In this document: positions 1-10,250 of the stretch, piece after piece
Numbering within the stretch: position 1 is the stretch's first letter
Layout of the letters: each line of letters begins with the position of its first letter
Assembly: GCF_027579695.1 (NCBI RefSeq)
Contig: NC_083571.1
Span: 48,523,890 to 48,587,889, forward strand
Direction: 5' to 3'
Source: Neoarius graeffei
Lineage: Eukaryota > Chordata > Actinopteri > Siluriformes > Ariidae
Length of the DNA: 64,000 nucleotides
Made by a program: the position numbers and the translations under genes
Notes under the pieces: generated by a model
The model's database searches: none
Seen by the model: only the letters and a program-made list of their open reading frames with translations
Told to the model about the DNA's origin: nothing

Positions 1-24
1 AGAACAGGATAAAGCGGCTACAGA

Positions 25-56
<32 letters not shown>
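1..56 (+). repeat. 3' end of a Mermaid-like SINE with (GA)n tail
   Basis: The first 28 bases match the tail of the SINEs at 26.6 and 30.9 kb (acaggataa, cggctacagataatg). They run into a (GA)14 microsatellite at 29-56. The SINE body lies before the window. Confidence 0.6.
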
Positions 57-59
<3 letters not shown>

Positions 60-236
60 ACAACATGACCCCAAATGGTTTATTTACACAATATTAACAC
101 ACCTCTGCTGCTGAAATACATATGGATCTGGATTCAGTGTTTTAGTGCATATAACTATGCAAGTTAGATATAACCAAAAAAAAAAAAGAAGCAAAAAAGC
201 AGTAGGTTCATTTTGCTAATTTATTTGTGATTGCAG

Positions 237-296
237 AACCCTGCTAAAATAAGTGAATTTATTCAGAAGGTCAACCCATTTAAATCATCCTCAAAG
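237..296 (+). CDS. NPF cassette exon, unit 1
   Basis: This 60-nt exon in phase 0 has acceptor ttgcag and donor gtaaca. It encodes 20 residues ending FIQKVNPFKSSSK. The NPF tripeptide is the known ligand of EH domains (endocytic adaptors such as EHD and intersectin); a role here is inferred. The same exon recurs at 10,251, 11,899 and 13,419. Confidence 0.65.
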
Positions 297-402
297 GTAA
301 CACAATCACAGATGTTCATTTCTATTTGAGTGAGATTAAACAGTTGTGAAATGGCAGATTTGTGTTAACATCTATCTTAAATGGACATGTATGATATTGC
401 AG

Positions 403-483
403 TGTTCCAGTACACCTGAATCAAACACTAAGTCTTCGCACACTGGCAACAATGAAGATGATAAACCCACAAAACATGAACAG
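403..483 (+). CDS. Ser/Asp-rich cassette exon type C, unit 1
   Basis: An 81-nt phase-0 exon with acceptor attgcag and donor gtgagt. It encodes 27 residues from CSSTPESNTKSSHTG to DDKPTKHEQ. The C-terminal half is shared with the next two cassettes, so these exons themselves arose by duplication. No known domain is recognised. Confidence 0.65.
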
Positions 484-612
484 GTGAGTTTCAGACTTGA
501 TGAAGACAACTGTTATGTGTGCGGCAGCATAAATTGATCTGTTTGTGGGAAACAAATGTCCCCATGATTATGGGAATTTATTGAATAAAAGTATATGTAT
601 GGCATTGTACAG

Positions 613-693
613 GGTTCCAGTTCTTCTAAATCAGGCAGTATGTCTTCCCTGATTGACACCAGTGGAGATGATAAACCCACAAAACATGAACAG
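613..693 (+). CDS. Ser/Asp-rich cassette exon type G1, unit 1
   Basis: An 81-nt phase-0 exon after tgtacag, with donor gtgatt. It encodes GSSSSKSGSMSSLIDTSGDD followed by KPTKHEQ. The donor lacks the usual G at +5 (others read gtgagt), so splicing here may be weaker. Confidence 0.6.
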
Positions 694-829
694 GTGATTT
701 TCAGACTTGAAGACAACTGTTGTGTGTGCGACAGCATAAATTGATCTCTTTGTGGGAAACAAATATCCCCATGATTATTGGAATATATGGGAATTTATTG
801 AACAGATGTATACGTATGGCATTATGCAG

Positions 830-910
830 GGTTCCAGTTCTTCTGTATCAGGCAGCATGTCTTCCCTGATTGACACCAGTGGAGATGATAAACCCACAAA
901 GCACAAACAG
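830..910 (+). CDS. Ser/Asp-rich cassette exon type G2, unit 1
   Basis: An 81-nt phase-0 exon after atgcag, donor gtgagt. It encodes GSSSSVSGSMSSLIDTSGDD followed by KPTKHKQ. It differs from G1 by a few residues. Confidence 0.62.
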
Positions 911-1416
911 GTGAGTTTCAGGCCTGATGTAAAGAACTATTGGGTTTGAGACTCCAGAAATTGATCTCTTTGTGGGAACAAAATGTCCCCATGATGATAG
1001 GAATACATCAGGGTTCTCATAATGTGGTGTGGGGGGAACACTTCAAAATAAGATCCCTAAAGTAGCATATTGATTTTCTTTTATGCACAGAGGTTCACTA
1101 CTTTAATTTCTCAGGATCCACTGGCAGGTCCAGACTCTCATTCCTCACTCTTGCACAAAAGAAAATGCATTCTAAGTAATGAAAACTGTAACCCATTGTT
1201 ATGGTGAAGCTTTCTGTAAGGAAATGTGTGGAGACTCCTAACAAATATTAAAAACAGTTTCAATGTTTACTGCCAAGGTAAGGTCTTCAGAACACTGGAG
1301 ATTTTGCTTTACAAACAAATTTTAAGGAAGAGGAAAGAGACGCTTGAGAAGGAACGACTGTTTATAGTTTCTACAACCCCGATTCCAAAAAGTTGGGACA
1401 AAGTACAAATTGTAAA

Positions 1417-2684
1417 TGTGACAGTTTGTATGGGTGGGTGGAGCACAGAAGGACGGTAGGCCAGAACTGAGTTCCAAAAACTCTTTTTATTTGCACTTTT
1501 CAGTACTAATACACTCTCCCAGCCACACACATACAAACACAAGTCATCTGGTGCAGGAGAGAGCCCCCTCTGCTCTTGCTCTCTCTCCTTAAATAGGGCA
1601 TGGTCAATGGGGAAGACACACAAACACAGGTTAACTGACAACAGGTGCAGTGATTCTGCCACTTACCTTCCCTGACTCCGCCCTCCGGTCACAGACTGAC
1701 GCTTGCCCACGCCCCCGCTGCCACATACCCCCACCGCCCGATAGGCTAGGCGGCCGTCCGGACTGCAGCCGACACCCCACCCCCCCACCCCCCGACGGGA
1801 GAGGAAGTCCGCCACGACTATCTGCGCCCCTGGCCTGTGGATCACCTTGAAGTTAAAGGGTTGGAGTGCCAGATACCAACAGGTGATCCGCGCGTTGGCA
1901 TCCTTCATGCTGTGGAGCCACTGGAGGGACGCGTGGTCTGAACAGAGGGTGAAAGGGCATCCCAGCAGGTAGTAACGGAGGGCGAGGACCGCCCACTTAA
2001 TTGCTAAGCACTCTTTTCCAATGGTGCTGTAGCGCCCCTCATGCACAAACAGCTTTCTACTGATGTACAACACTGGGCGGTCCTCCCCCTCCACCTCCTG
2101 GGACAAAACCGCCCCCAGCCCTCTGTCCGACGCATCCGTCTGTAACACAAAGGGGAGAGAAAAGTCAGGGGAGTGTAAAAGTGGCCCCCCACACAGTGCA
2201 GCCTTTACCTCAGAAAAAAGCCTGCTGGCATTGCTCCGTCCACTGGACCGGATCTGGTGCTCCCTTTTTAGTCAGATCAGTCAGCGGGCTGGTGACGTCT
2301 GAATAATTAGGTATAAATCTACGATAATAGCCAGCCAGTTCAGGAACTGTCTCACCCCCTTTTTGGTCTTGGGTCTCGGGCAGGCTGCAATTGCTGCTGT
2401 CTTGTTAATTTGGGGACCCACCTGCCCGTTGCCCAAGTGGAAGCCCAGATACCGTACTTCCACCCGCCCAATCGCACACTTCTTTGGGTTGGCTGTGAGA
2501 CCCGCTCGCCTCAGCGACCTAAGGACGGCCCTCAGATGTTTGAGGTGCCTCAGCCAGTCATTACTATAGATAATGATGTCATCAAGGTAGGCGGCCTTAT
2601 AGGTGGCATGGGGGCGGAGGACCCTATCCATCAGCCGCTGCAACGTAGCGGGCGCCCCAAACAGCCCAAAAGGACTGTTAAAAA
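1417..2684 (-). mobile_element. truncated Gmr1-type LTR element A (LTR plus RNase H/RT part)
   Basis: A 309-bp LTR (1,417-1,725; TG...CA) is followed on the - strand by RNase H (1,728-2,148) and the C-terminal part of reverse transcriptase (2,300-2,680, YLDDIIIYSND motif). The match to element B stops near 2,684, where Tc1 sequence resumes. Gag, integrase and the 5' LTR are lost. Confidence 0.75.
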
Positions 2685-2996
2685 CAGAATGCAGTAATTT
2701 ACAAATCTCAAAAACTGATATTGTATTCATAATAGAACATAGACAACATATCAAATGTCGAAAGTGAGACATTTTGAAATTTCATGCTAAATATTGGCTC
2801 ATTTGAAATTTCATGACAGCAACACATCTCAAAAAAGTTGGGACAGGGGCAATAAGAGGCTGGAAAAGTTAAAGGTACAAAAAAGGAACAGCTGGAGGAC
2901 CAAATTGCAACTCATTAGGTCAGTTGGCAATAGGTCATTAACATGACTGGGTATAAAAAGAGCATCTTGGAGTGGCAGCAGCTCTCAGAAGTAAAG

Positions 2997-3899
2997 ATGG
3001 GAAGAGGATCACCAGTCCCCCTAACTCTGCACAGACAAATAGTGGAGCAATATCAGAAAGGAGTTCGACAGTGTAAAATTGCAAAGAGTTTGAACATATC
3101 ATATACAGTGCATCATATCATCAAAAGATTCAGAGAATCTGGAAGAATCTCTGTGCGTAAGGGTCAAGGCCGGAAAACCATACTGGGTGCCCATGATCTT
3201 TGGGCCCTTAGACGGCACTGCATCACATACAGGCATGCTTCTGTATTGGAAATCACAAAATGGGCTCAGGAATATTTCCAGAGATCATTATCTGTGAACA
3301 CAATTCACCGTGCCATCCGCCGTTGCCAGCTAAAACTCTATAGTTCAAAAAAGAATCCGTATCTAAACATGATCCAAAAGCGCAGACATCTTCTCTGGGC
3401 CAAGGCTCATTTAAAATGGACTGTGGCAAATTGGAAAACTATTCTGTGGTCAGAGAAATCAAAATTTGAAGTTCTTTATGGAAATCAGGGACGCCTTGTC
3501 ATTCGGATTAAAGAGGAGAAGGACGACCCAAGTTATCAGCGCTCAGTTCAGAAGCCTGCATCTCTGATGGTATGGGGTTGCATTAGTGCATGTGGCATGG
3601 GCAGCTTACACATCTGGAAAGACACCATCAATGCTGAAAGGTATATCCAGGTTCTAGAGCAACATATGCTCCCATCCAGACCACATTTCTTTCAGGGAAG
3701 ACCTTGCATTTTCCAACATGACAATGCCAAACCACATACTGCATCAATTACAGCATCATGGCTGCGTAGAAGAAGGGTCCGGGTACTGAACTGGCCAGCC
3801 TGCAGTCCAGATCTTTCACCCATAGAAAACATTTGGTGCATCATAAAACGGAAGATACGACAAAAAAGACCTAAGACAGTTGAGCAACTAGAATCCTAC
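2997..3899 (+). pseudogene. Tc1 transposase, split by a Gmr1 insertion
   Basis: The frame starts [20 protein letters not shown] at 2,997. It has N-terminal helix-turn-helix (residues about 1-110) and DDE regions (HDNAKPHTA and [11 protein letters not shown]). A TATA-like tataaaa lies at 2,952. The coding frame is broken at 3,900 by LTR element B; its last approx. 38 codons continue at 8,754-8,867 after the element. The first catalytic aspartate motif, normally WSDE, reads WSEK, so the protein was probably inactive even before the split. The upstream ATG at 2,943 is in frame but lacks family similarity. Confidence 0.85.
3895..3899. repeat. 5-bp target duplication CCTAC, left
   Basis: CCTAC precedes the left LTR and recurs at 8,749-8,753 after the right LTR. 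It lies inside the transposase frame. Confidence 0.85.
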
Positions 3900-4210
3900 T
3901 GTGGTATTGGACTAGGTGGGTAGAGCACAGAAGCACGCCAGGCCAGAACTGAGTTCTCAATGAACTATTTATTTTTAACAATATGTGTGGCTTTTCAGCT
4001 CATTCACTCATTTCCCAGCCACACACACAAGTGTTCTGGTTGGGGAGAGCTCCCTTTCTCTGCTCTCCTCTCCTTTTAAAGGGCATGGTCACTGGGGAAG
4101 ACACACAAACACAGGTTAATCCCCATCAGGTGCAATGATTCCACCACTTACCTTCCCTGACTCTGCCCTCCATTCATAGACTGACGCTTGGCCATGCCAC
4201 CGCTGCCACA
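3900..4210 (-). repeat. LTR of Gmr1 element B (3' LTR)
   Basis: 311 bp, TG...CA, closely matching 8,438-8,748 with scattered differences (for example ggacT versus ggacC near the start). A purine-rich tract on the - strand (4,211-4,225) borders it, as expected for the plus-strand primer. Confidence 0.85.
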
Positions 4211-4696
4211 TACCCCCACTCCCCAACTCAGGCTGGGGAGCCGTCCAACCTGTAGCCGACCCCCCCCCCCCCGACGGGAGAGGAAATCCGCCACGACCAT
4301 CTATGCCCCCGGCCTGTTGACCACCTTGAACTTTAACAGCTGGAGTGCCAGATACCAACGGGTGATCCGTGCGTTGGCATCCTTCATGCGGTGGAGCCAC
4401 TGCAGGGGCGTGTGGTCTGAACAGAGGGTGAAAGGGCGCCCCAGCAGGTAGTAGCGGAGGATGAGGACCGCCTGTTTGATGGTGAGGCACTCCTTTTTGA
4501 TCGTGCTGTCCCTGCCCTCGTGGACTGACAGCTTCCGGCTGATGTACAGCACTGGGTAGTCCCGTCCCCCCCCACCTCCTGGGACAGAACAGCCCCCAGC
4601 CCTCTGTCCGACGTGTCTGTCTGCAAAATAAAGGGGAGAGAAAAGTCACGGGACTGTAACAGTGGCCCCCCACACAGTGCAGTCTTTACCTCCAAG
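4211..4696 (-). pseudogene. RNase H domain remnant, Gmr1 element B
   Basis: Overlapping broken frames encode the RNase H core (LQTDTSDRGLGAVLSQEV near 4,570-4,630 and LCSDHTPLQWLHRMKDANAR near 4,370-4,440). The catalytic Asp of TDTSDRG is seen. A frameshift near 4,560 splits it. Confidence 0.75.
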
Positions 4697-4760
4697 AAAG
4701 CCCACTGGCATTGCTCCGTCCACTGGACCCGATCTGGTGCTGCCTTTTTAGTGAGATCAG

Positions 4761-5525
4761 TCAGCGGGCTGGTGACATCCGAAAAATTAGGTACCGTATA
4801 AACCTACGATAGTAGCCAGCCAGCCCCAGGAACTGTCTCACCCCCTTTTTGGTCTTGGGCTTCGGGCAGGCCACAATTGCTGCTGTCTTATTAATTTGGG
4901 GACTCACCTGCCCATTGCCCAAGTGGAAACCCAGATACCGTACTTCCACCCACCCAATCGAACACTTCTTCGGGTTGGCTGTGAGACCCGCTCGCCTCAG
5001 CAACCTAAGGATGGCCCTAAGGTGTTCCACGTGCCGCGGCCAATCATTACTATAAATAATAATGTCGTCCAAATAAGCGGCTGCGTAGGTGCCATGGGGG
5101 TGGAGGACCCTATCCATAAGCCGCTGGAACGTAGCGGGTGCCCCAAATGGCCCAAAAGGAAGTGTGATGAACTGGTGTAAGCCAAACGATGTGGAAAAGG
5201 CTGTTTTCTCTTGGGATAGCAGTGTCAAGGGGATCTGCCAATATCCCTTTGTCAAATCCAGTGTCGAATAAAAACGAGCCGTGCCTAGTCGATCGAGCAA
5301 CTTGTCAATACGAGGCATTGGGTACGCATCAAACTTAGACATTGCATTGACTTTCCTATAGTCCACGCAGAACCGGACTGACCCATCGGCCTTGGGAACC
5401 AAGACCACTGGGCTGCTCCAGTCGCTGTGGGACTCCTCGACGATGCCCATTTTGAGCATGGCCTCGAGCTCTTCCCAAACCACCTTTTTTTTGTGTGTTT
5501 GGGCAGTCTGTAAGGGTGACTGCAC
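4761..5525 (-). pseudogene. reverse transcriptase domain, Gmr1 element B
   Basis: A 254-codon open stretch has VPKADGSVRFCVDYRKVN, LDLTKGYWQIPLT and the catalytic YLDDIIIYSND. It ends with the RT thumb and connection (GVRQFLGLAGYYRRFI). Integrase lies directly upstream on the same strand. Confidence 0.85.
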
Positions 5526-5953
5526 ACTACTACCCCCGGGGGCATCTCAATGTGGTGTTTTATGAGGTGGGTGCGGCCGGGCAGCGGTGAGAACGTGTCA
5601 GAAAATTCTGTTTGCAACTGGGTGACCTCCGTGAGCTGGGTCGGGGAGAGGTGGTCTCCACAGGGGACCGGAGCGGTGGGCGATGTCAATTTCCCTTTTT
5701 GAACCTCCGGCCCCAGCTCCGCCTCCTCCGGAACCACCGACACCAATGCCACGGGGACCTCCTTGTTCCAAAGTTTTAGTAGGTTGAATTGGTATATCTG
5801 TAACGCCTCACCCCTGTCCATTCGCCTCACCTCATAGTCGACGTCCCCGACTCGCCGTGTGACCTCAAAGGGTCCTTGCCACCTAGCGATCAATTTAGAG
5901 CTCGACGTGGGCAACAACATGAGTACTTTTGTCTCCCAGTGTGAATTCCCCAA
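5285..5953 (-). pseudogene. linker between integrase and RT, Gmr1 element B
   Basis: This frame encodes the integrase C-terminal tail (GPFEVTRRVGDVDYEVRR) and the spacer up to RT. It enters the RT region out of frame near 5,500, so a frameshift separates it from the RT frame. Confidence 0.65.
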
Positions 5954-6870
5954 GGTGCGTGCCCCTGTTGTACAGATGGAGTTGACGTTCTTGGACCTGC
6001 CGCAAATTCTCCAGGGTTAGGTGTGTGAGTGTGTGGAGTTTGGCGCTCAGGTCAAGACCATATTGAATTTCGTTTTTACTGGTTGAAGGTCCCTCCTCCC
6101 AATTTTCCTGTAGCACATCCAGAATGCCATGCGGCTTATGCCTGTATAGTAATTCGAACGGGGAGAATCCCGTGGAGACTCGTGGGACCTCTCGCACTGC
6201 GAATAACAGGGGCTTGAGCCAATTATCCCAGTTGCGTGCATCCTCACTTACGAATTTTCTAATTATGTTTTTGAAGGTGCAATTAAACTGTTCAACTAAG
6301 CCATCCATTTGTGGGTGATTAAACGCTGGTGCGGATAGGTTTAATTCCCAGTAACCCATACAGTTCGCGCAGTGTACGTGACATAAACATAGTGCCTTGA
6401 TCAGTCAGAATCTCTTTGGGGATTCCGACCCAGGAGATGATGCAGAAGAGTGCTTCAGCAATACTACGTGCTGAGAGATTGCAAAGAGGCACTGCTTCCG
6501 GATATCACATTGCATAGTCTACCAGAACTGAAATAAAGCGATATCCTCATGTTGACCGATCTAATGGCCCGACGAGATCTATCCCAATTCTTTCGAACGG
6601 GGTCTTGATTAATGGCAGAGGATGCAAAGGCGCTTTTGGGATGGCCGCGGGATTTACTAACTGGCATTCGCGGCATGCCGTACACCACTTACGGACATCG
6701 CCGCGAATCCGTGGCCAATAGAACCGGGCCATTATTCGGGCTAGTGTCTTGTCTTGCCCTAAGTGTCCAACGATGGGATTAAAGTCAGCCGCCTGGAATA
6801 TAAATTCCCGGCGGCTCTTTGGAATTAAAAGTTGGGTTATTTGTTCCTTGGTCTGAGTTTCCTGTGTCAC
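5895..6870 (-). pseudogene. integrase domain, Gmr1 element B
   Basis: The N-terminal HHCC zinc domain (HLGQDKTLARIMARFYWPRI, then WCTACRECQ) lies near 6,680-6,780. The core follows with IGIDLVGPLDRST (first Asp), a TDQGT-type second Asp region near 6,400 and DGLVEQFN (Glu) near 6,310. Frameshifts near 6,550 and 6,360 break it. It sits upstream of RT. Confidence 0.8.
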
Positions 6871-7914
6871 TCAGTATAATCTATCCTTAATAATGGAAAA
6901 ATAGGGGAAGGACAGGGTGGCATTTGGCTGGAGCGTTTGACCATCGATTACTCTCACTTGGTCAAACGCATGCCGCAGAGTCTCGTCTCGCAACTGCTCT
7001 AACGGGAAATCCACGAGGGAATCCCCGAGAGAGGGAGGAGGAGCCTGCTGCTTCTCACTCTGACGCAGTGATGACGTAGACGGCTCTGTGACAGCTGCTC
7101 CCGCCAATGCCACTCCGGGACCTCCCCTCGCTGAACTATGGCAGGACCCCCTCATCACTATGTGCGTCATTAATTCCCAAAATCCCGTTCAATCAGTCCC
7201 CAAAATTATCGAGTGGGTAAGGCGAGGATTAACCACTGCCTTTACTCTAAATTTCTCCCCTCAAAACAGAATGTGGACCAACACTAAAGGGTAGTTGTGA
7301 ACATCCCTGTGCACACACAACACCTTCACCAACTGTGCTCTTCCCAATGCCTCGTCTTGCACCAGGTTTTGGTGGATTGAGGTCTGATTACAGCCGGAGT
7401 TCGAGCACTGGTGCTGGAGGTGCCACGGTTCCCCGCAGTGCCAGCATACCTGCCCAGGCTCTCTCTCTGCACCGGTATTCCAGAGATCACTCACCTGAGG
7501 GGGGGAAGACACAGACATGGAAGTAGGAAACGGTAGGACACTGTGGGTGCAGTGGGCCGGCTGGGGTGGAGCTGGCCCCCGCCTCCGTGGTGGGGGAATG
7601 GGGCGAGGGCAAGGAACAGAAGGGGGGAGAGAGAGAGGGGAGAAGGGGAGACACGCTGTCCTGCCGTCGGAACGGCCGCCATATGGTCCTCCGCCAGCTC
7701 GATGACCTGATCCAGCGACACCGTGCGATGGCACTGGACCTGCTCCGCGGTTCTTTCCGGAAGTTGGGCGACGAATTGCTCCAGCGCCACCAGATTGATG
7801 ATTCTCTCGGTGTCGCGGTTGTCGGCCCTCAGCCACCACCGGCAGGCGTCCTGGAGTTGCTAGCCAAACGCGAATGGCCGGCCGAGCTCCTCCAGGTGCA
7901 GTGCATGGAAGCAC
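6871..7914 (-). pseudogene. protease and zinc-knuckle region, Gmr1 element B
   Basis: A CCHC knuckle (CWHCGEPWHLQHQC) near 7,415-7,460 ends gag. The protease follows, with a region matching DSGCNQTSIHQ, but the Asp segment is damaged here compared with element C. The 6,871-7,170 frame is a Pro/Ser-rich spacer before integrase. Confidence 0.65.
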
Positions 7915-8396
7915 TGCCGCTGCTGCTCCGAGGTGCGACCCATGTGCTGGAGGTCGGCCATGCGGAGGTCGGTCGGCTGTCAGTGGGGAGCTGTAGCGCG
8001 GCCAGCTGCGCCTCGCCCGTTAGCAGGGGGAGGAGGCGCGCCACGCGCTGTTCCACCGGCCAACCCCACGCCTCAGCTGCCTGCTCAAAAAGACTGAGGA
8101 AGGCTTCGGGGTCGTCCTGCGGACCCATCTTCGTTAGGGTGAGGTGGGGAGGAGCCAGGGTGGTGGTGATTGGGGCCCCCGCTGCCGGAACGCCCGCTGC
8201 CACCGCTGCCGGAACGCCCGCTGCCCCGCTGCCGGAACGCCCGCTGCCAGAACACCCGGCGATCTTCCTGTTGCGCCAGCACCAGGACTTCGAAGCATTG
8301 TTCTTGCTCCTTCCGGAGGGTGATCAGCGCCTGGTGCTGGCTCTGTTGGGTCGTGGCAAGGGCATGGACCAGGTTCTGGAAGGGGGAGGACTCCAT
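7490..8396 (-). pseudogene. gag of Gmr1 element B
   Basis: The frame begins MESSPFQNLVHALATTQQ at 8,396 and continues in three overlapping broken frames to the zinc knuckle. The middle holds tandem GC-rich repeats (CCGCTGCCGGAACGCC-like, 8,170-8,260) that expanded a short Arg/Gly/Ser stretch. Element C lacks most of this expansion. Confidence 0.7.
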
Positions 8397-8418
8397 GTGG
8401 CCGTTCCCTTCTGCACTT

Positions 8419-8436
8419 TCCTGGGTTTCGGCACCA
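8419..8436 (-). promoter_or_regulatory. primer binding site, tRNA-Phe type
   Basis: One base inside the 5' LTR the - strand reads TGGTGCCGAAACCCAGGA. This matches the 3' end complement of vertebrate tRNA-Phe at 17 of 18 positions by memory. Element C has a near-identical site at 23,654-23,671. Confidence 0.7.
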
Positions 8437-8437
8437 C

Positions 8438-8748
8438 TGTGGTATTGGACCAGGTGGGTGGAGCACAGAAGCACGGCAGGCCAGAACTGAGTTCTCAATG
8501 AACTATTTATTTTTAAAAATATGTGTGGCTTTTCAGCTCATTCACTCATTTCCCAGCCACACACACAAGTGTTCTGGTTGGGGAGAGCTCCCTTTCTCTG
8601 CTCTCCTCTCCTTTTAAAGGGCATGGTCACTGGGGAAGACAAACAAACACAGGTTAATCCCCATCAGGTGCAATGTTTCCACCACTTACCTTACCTGACT
8701 CCACCATCCATTCATGGACCAACGCTTGGCCACGCCCCCACTGCCACA
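8438..8748 (-). repeat. LTR of Gmr1 element B (5' LTR)
   Basis: 311 bp partner of 3,900-4,210. The target duplication CCTAC follows at 8,749-8,753, then the Tc1 transposase frame resumes. Confidence 0.85.
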
Positions 8749-8753
8749 CCTAC

Positions 8754-8867
8754 ATTAGACAAGAATGGGTTAACATTCCTATCCCTAAACTTGAGCAACT
8801 TGTCTCCTCAGTCCCCAGACATTTACAGACTGTTGTAAAGAGAAAAGGGGATGTCTCTCAGTGGTAA
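8754..8867 (+). pseudogene. 3' end of Tc1 #1 transposase
   Basis: The frame continues the interrupted transposase (IRQEWVNIPIPKLEQLVSSV ...) to a TAA at 8,865. Removing element B and one target copy restores phase. Confidence 0.8.
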
Positions 8868-9089
8868 ACATGGCCTTGTCCCAACTTTTTTGAGATGTGT
8901 TGTTGTCATGAAATTTAAAATCACCTAATTTTTCTCTTTAAATGATACATTTTCTCAGTTTAAACATTTGCTATGTCATCTGTGTTCTATTCTGAATAAA
9001 ATATGGAATTTTGAAACTTCCACATCATTGCATTCCGATTTTATTTACAATTTGTACTTTGTCCCAACTTTTTTGGAATCGGGGTTGTA

Positions 9090-9301
9090 CAATAGGAAAT
9101 CAATAAGCTACTTAAGGGATCTTATTTTGAAGGCCCCCCCCCCCCCCCCCACACACACACATTACGAAAAACTCTATGTATTCCTATCATCATGGGGACA
9201 TTTTATTCCCACCAAGAGATCAATTTCTGTCGTCTCAAATCGAATAGTTCTTTACATCAGGCTTGAAACTCACCTCTTTGTGTTGTGTGGGTTTATCATT
9301 G
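9090..9301 (-). repeat. inverted fragment of an array unit
   Basis: This is the reverse complement of a segment like 13,870-14,045 (tail of the last unit), with a poly-C/(CA)n expansion at 9,134-9,160. It abuts a direct copy at 9,302, giving a head-to-head junction. Confidence 0.75.
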
Positions 9302-9973
9302 CCTGATGTAAAGAACTATTGGGTTTGAGACTCCAGAAATTGATCTCTTTGTGGGAACAAAATGTCCCCATGATGATAGGAATACATCAGGGTTCTCATA
9401 ATGTGGTGTGGGGGAACCCTTCAAAATAAGATCCCTAAAGTAGCATATTGATTTTCTTTTATGCATAGAGGTTCACTACTTTAATTTCTCAGGATCCATT
9501 GGCAGATCCAGACTCTCATTCCTCACTCTTGCACAAAAGAAAATGCATTCTAAGTAATGAAAACTGTAACCCATTGTTAAGGTGAAGCTTTCTGTAAGGA
9601 AGTGTGTGGAGATTCCTAACAAATATTAAAAACAGTTTCAATGTTTACTGCCAAGGTAAAGTCTTCAGAACACTGGAGGTTTTGCTTTACAAACAAATTT
9701 TAAGGAAGAGGAAAAAGAGAGGCTTGAGAAGGAATGACTGTTTATAGTTTCTGTAAGAACTACCTTGACTCACCGATATAACTATAAATGGTTAAAAGCA
9801 CATCACTCATTAATTAATAATTGCAATGGTTGGCAAATTGCTAAGGTTTAAGGGTAACAAAACACTGCAGGATGTGCTGTTACTGGAAAATAATAAAGTA
9901 AACATAACTTTTCTTCACATGGATATCACACAATCTCAGGAGGGTTTTTTTATTATTATTAAATAAATCCTTT
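9302..9973 (+). repeat. tail of an array unit (no exon cassette)
   Basis: Direct copy of the intronic part that follows the last cassette of a unit (compare 945-1,371 and 10,970-11,620). It holds no convincing exon. Confidence 0.8.
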
Positions 9974-10250
9974 AACAACATGACCCCAAGTGGTTTATTT
10001 ACACAATATTAACACACATCTGCTGCTGAAATACATATGGATCTGGACTCAGTGTTTTAGTGCATATAACTATGCAAGATAGATATAACAAAAAAAAGAA
10101 GCAAAAAAGCAGTAGGTTCATTTTGCTAATTTATTTGTGATTGCAGAACCCTGCTATTATGTTTTAGTGTATAGAACTGTGCAAGACAGATATAACAAAA
10201 AATGCAGTTGCTTCATTTTGCTAATTTATTTGTAAATCATGTGATTGCAG

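Larger units (their letters stand above)
59..1371 (+). repeat. tandem unit 1 of the NPF-exon array (partial)
   Basis: This is a copy of the 1.62-1.65 kb unit that recurs at 9,974, 11,621 and 13,242. It begins with aacaacatgacc and carries four exon cassettes. It is cut at 1,372 by a Tc1 element, so the unit's final part is missing here. Confidence 0.8.
3900..8748 (-). mobile_element. Gmr1-type Ty3/gypsy LTR retrotransposon B, full length
   Basis: Two 311-bp LTRs (TGTGGTATTGG...TGCCACA) bound 4,849 bp with a CCTAC target duplication. On the - strand the order is gag, CCHC, protease, integrase, reverse transcriptase, RNase H. Integrase lies before RT, as in Ty1/copia, yet the RT is Ty3/gypsy-like. 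This order defines the Gmr1 group of fish elements. The reading frames are broken by several shifts and stops, so it is not autonomous now. Confidence 0.85.
1374..9087 (+). mobile_element. Tc1-type DNA transposon #1 swollen by nested Gmr1 elements
   Basis: Terminal inverted repeats CAACCCCGATTCCAAAAA (left) and its complement at 9,070-9,087 are each bordered by TA (1,372-1,373 and 9,088-9,089), the Tc1/mariner target. About 1.6 kb is Tc1 sequence (1,374-1,416, about 2,685-3,899, 8,754-9,087). The rest is Gmr1-type LTR element sequence. The outer flanks do not rejoin as one tandem unit, so the locus was rearranged after or during insertion. Confidence 0.85.

Noticed and set aside
1091..1175. 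Possible fifth exon per unit (RFTTLISQDPLAG...) after ttttatgcacag
   Set aside because: No donor gives a multiple of three, the acceptor AG is altered in unit 4, and the length does not match the 60/81-nt pattern.
7566..8501. Long + strand frame of 311 codons
   Set aside because: It is antisense to the GC-rich gag of Gmr1 element B and has low-complexity Ala/Pro/Arg composition. The - strand has the recognisable domains.
10147..10170. Extra NPF exon in unit 2
   Set aside because: Only the acceptor and five codons are duplicated and a stop follows. Unit 3 has the same non-coding duplicate.
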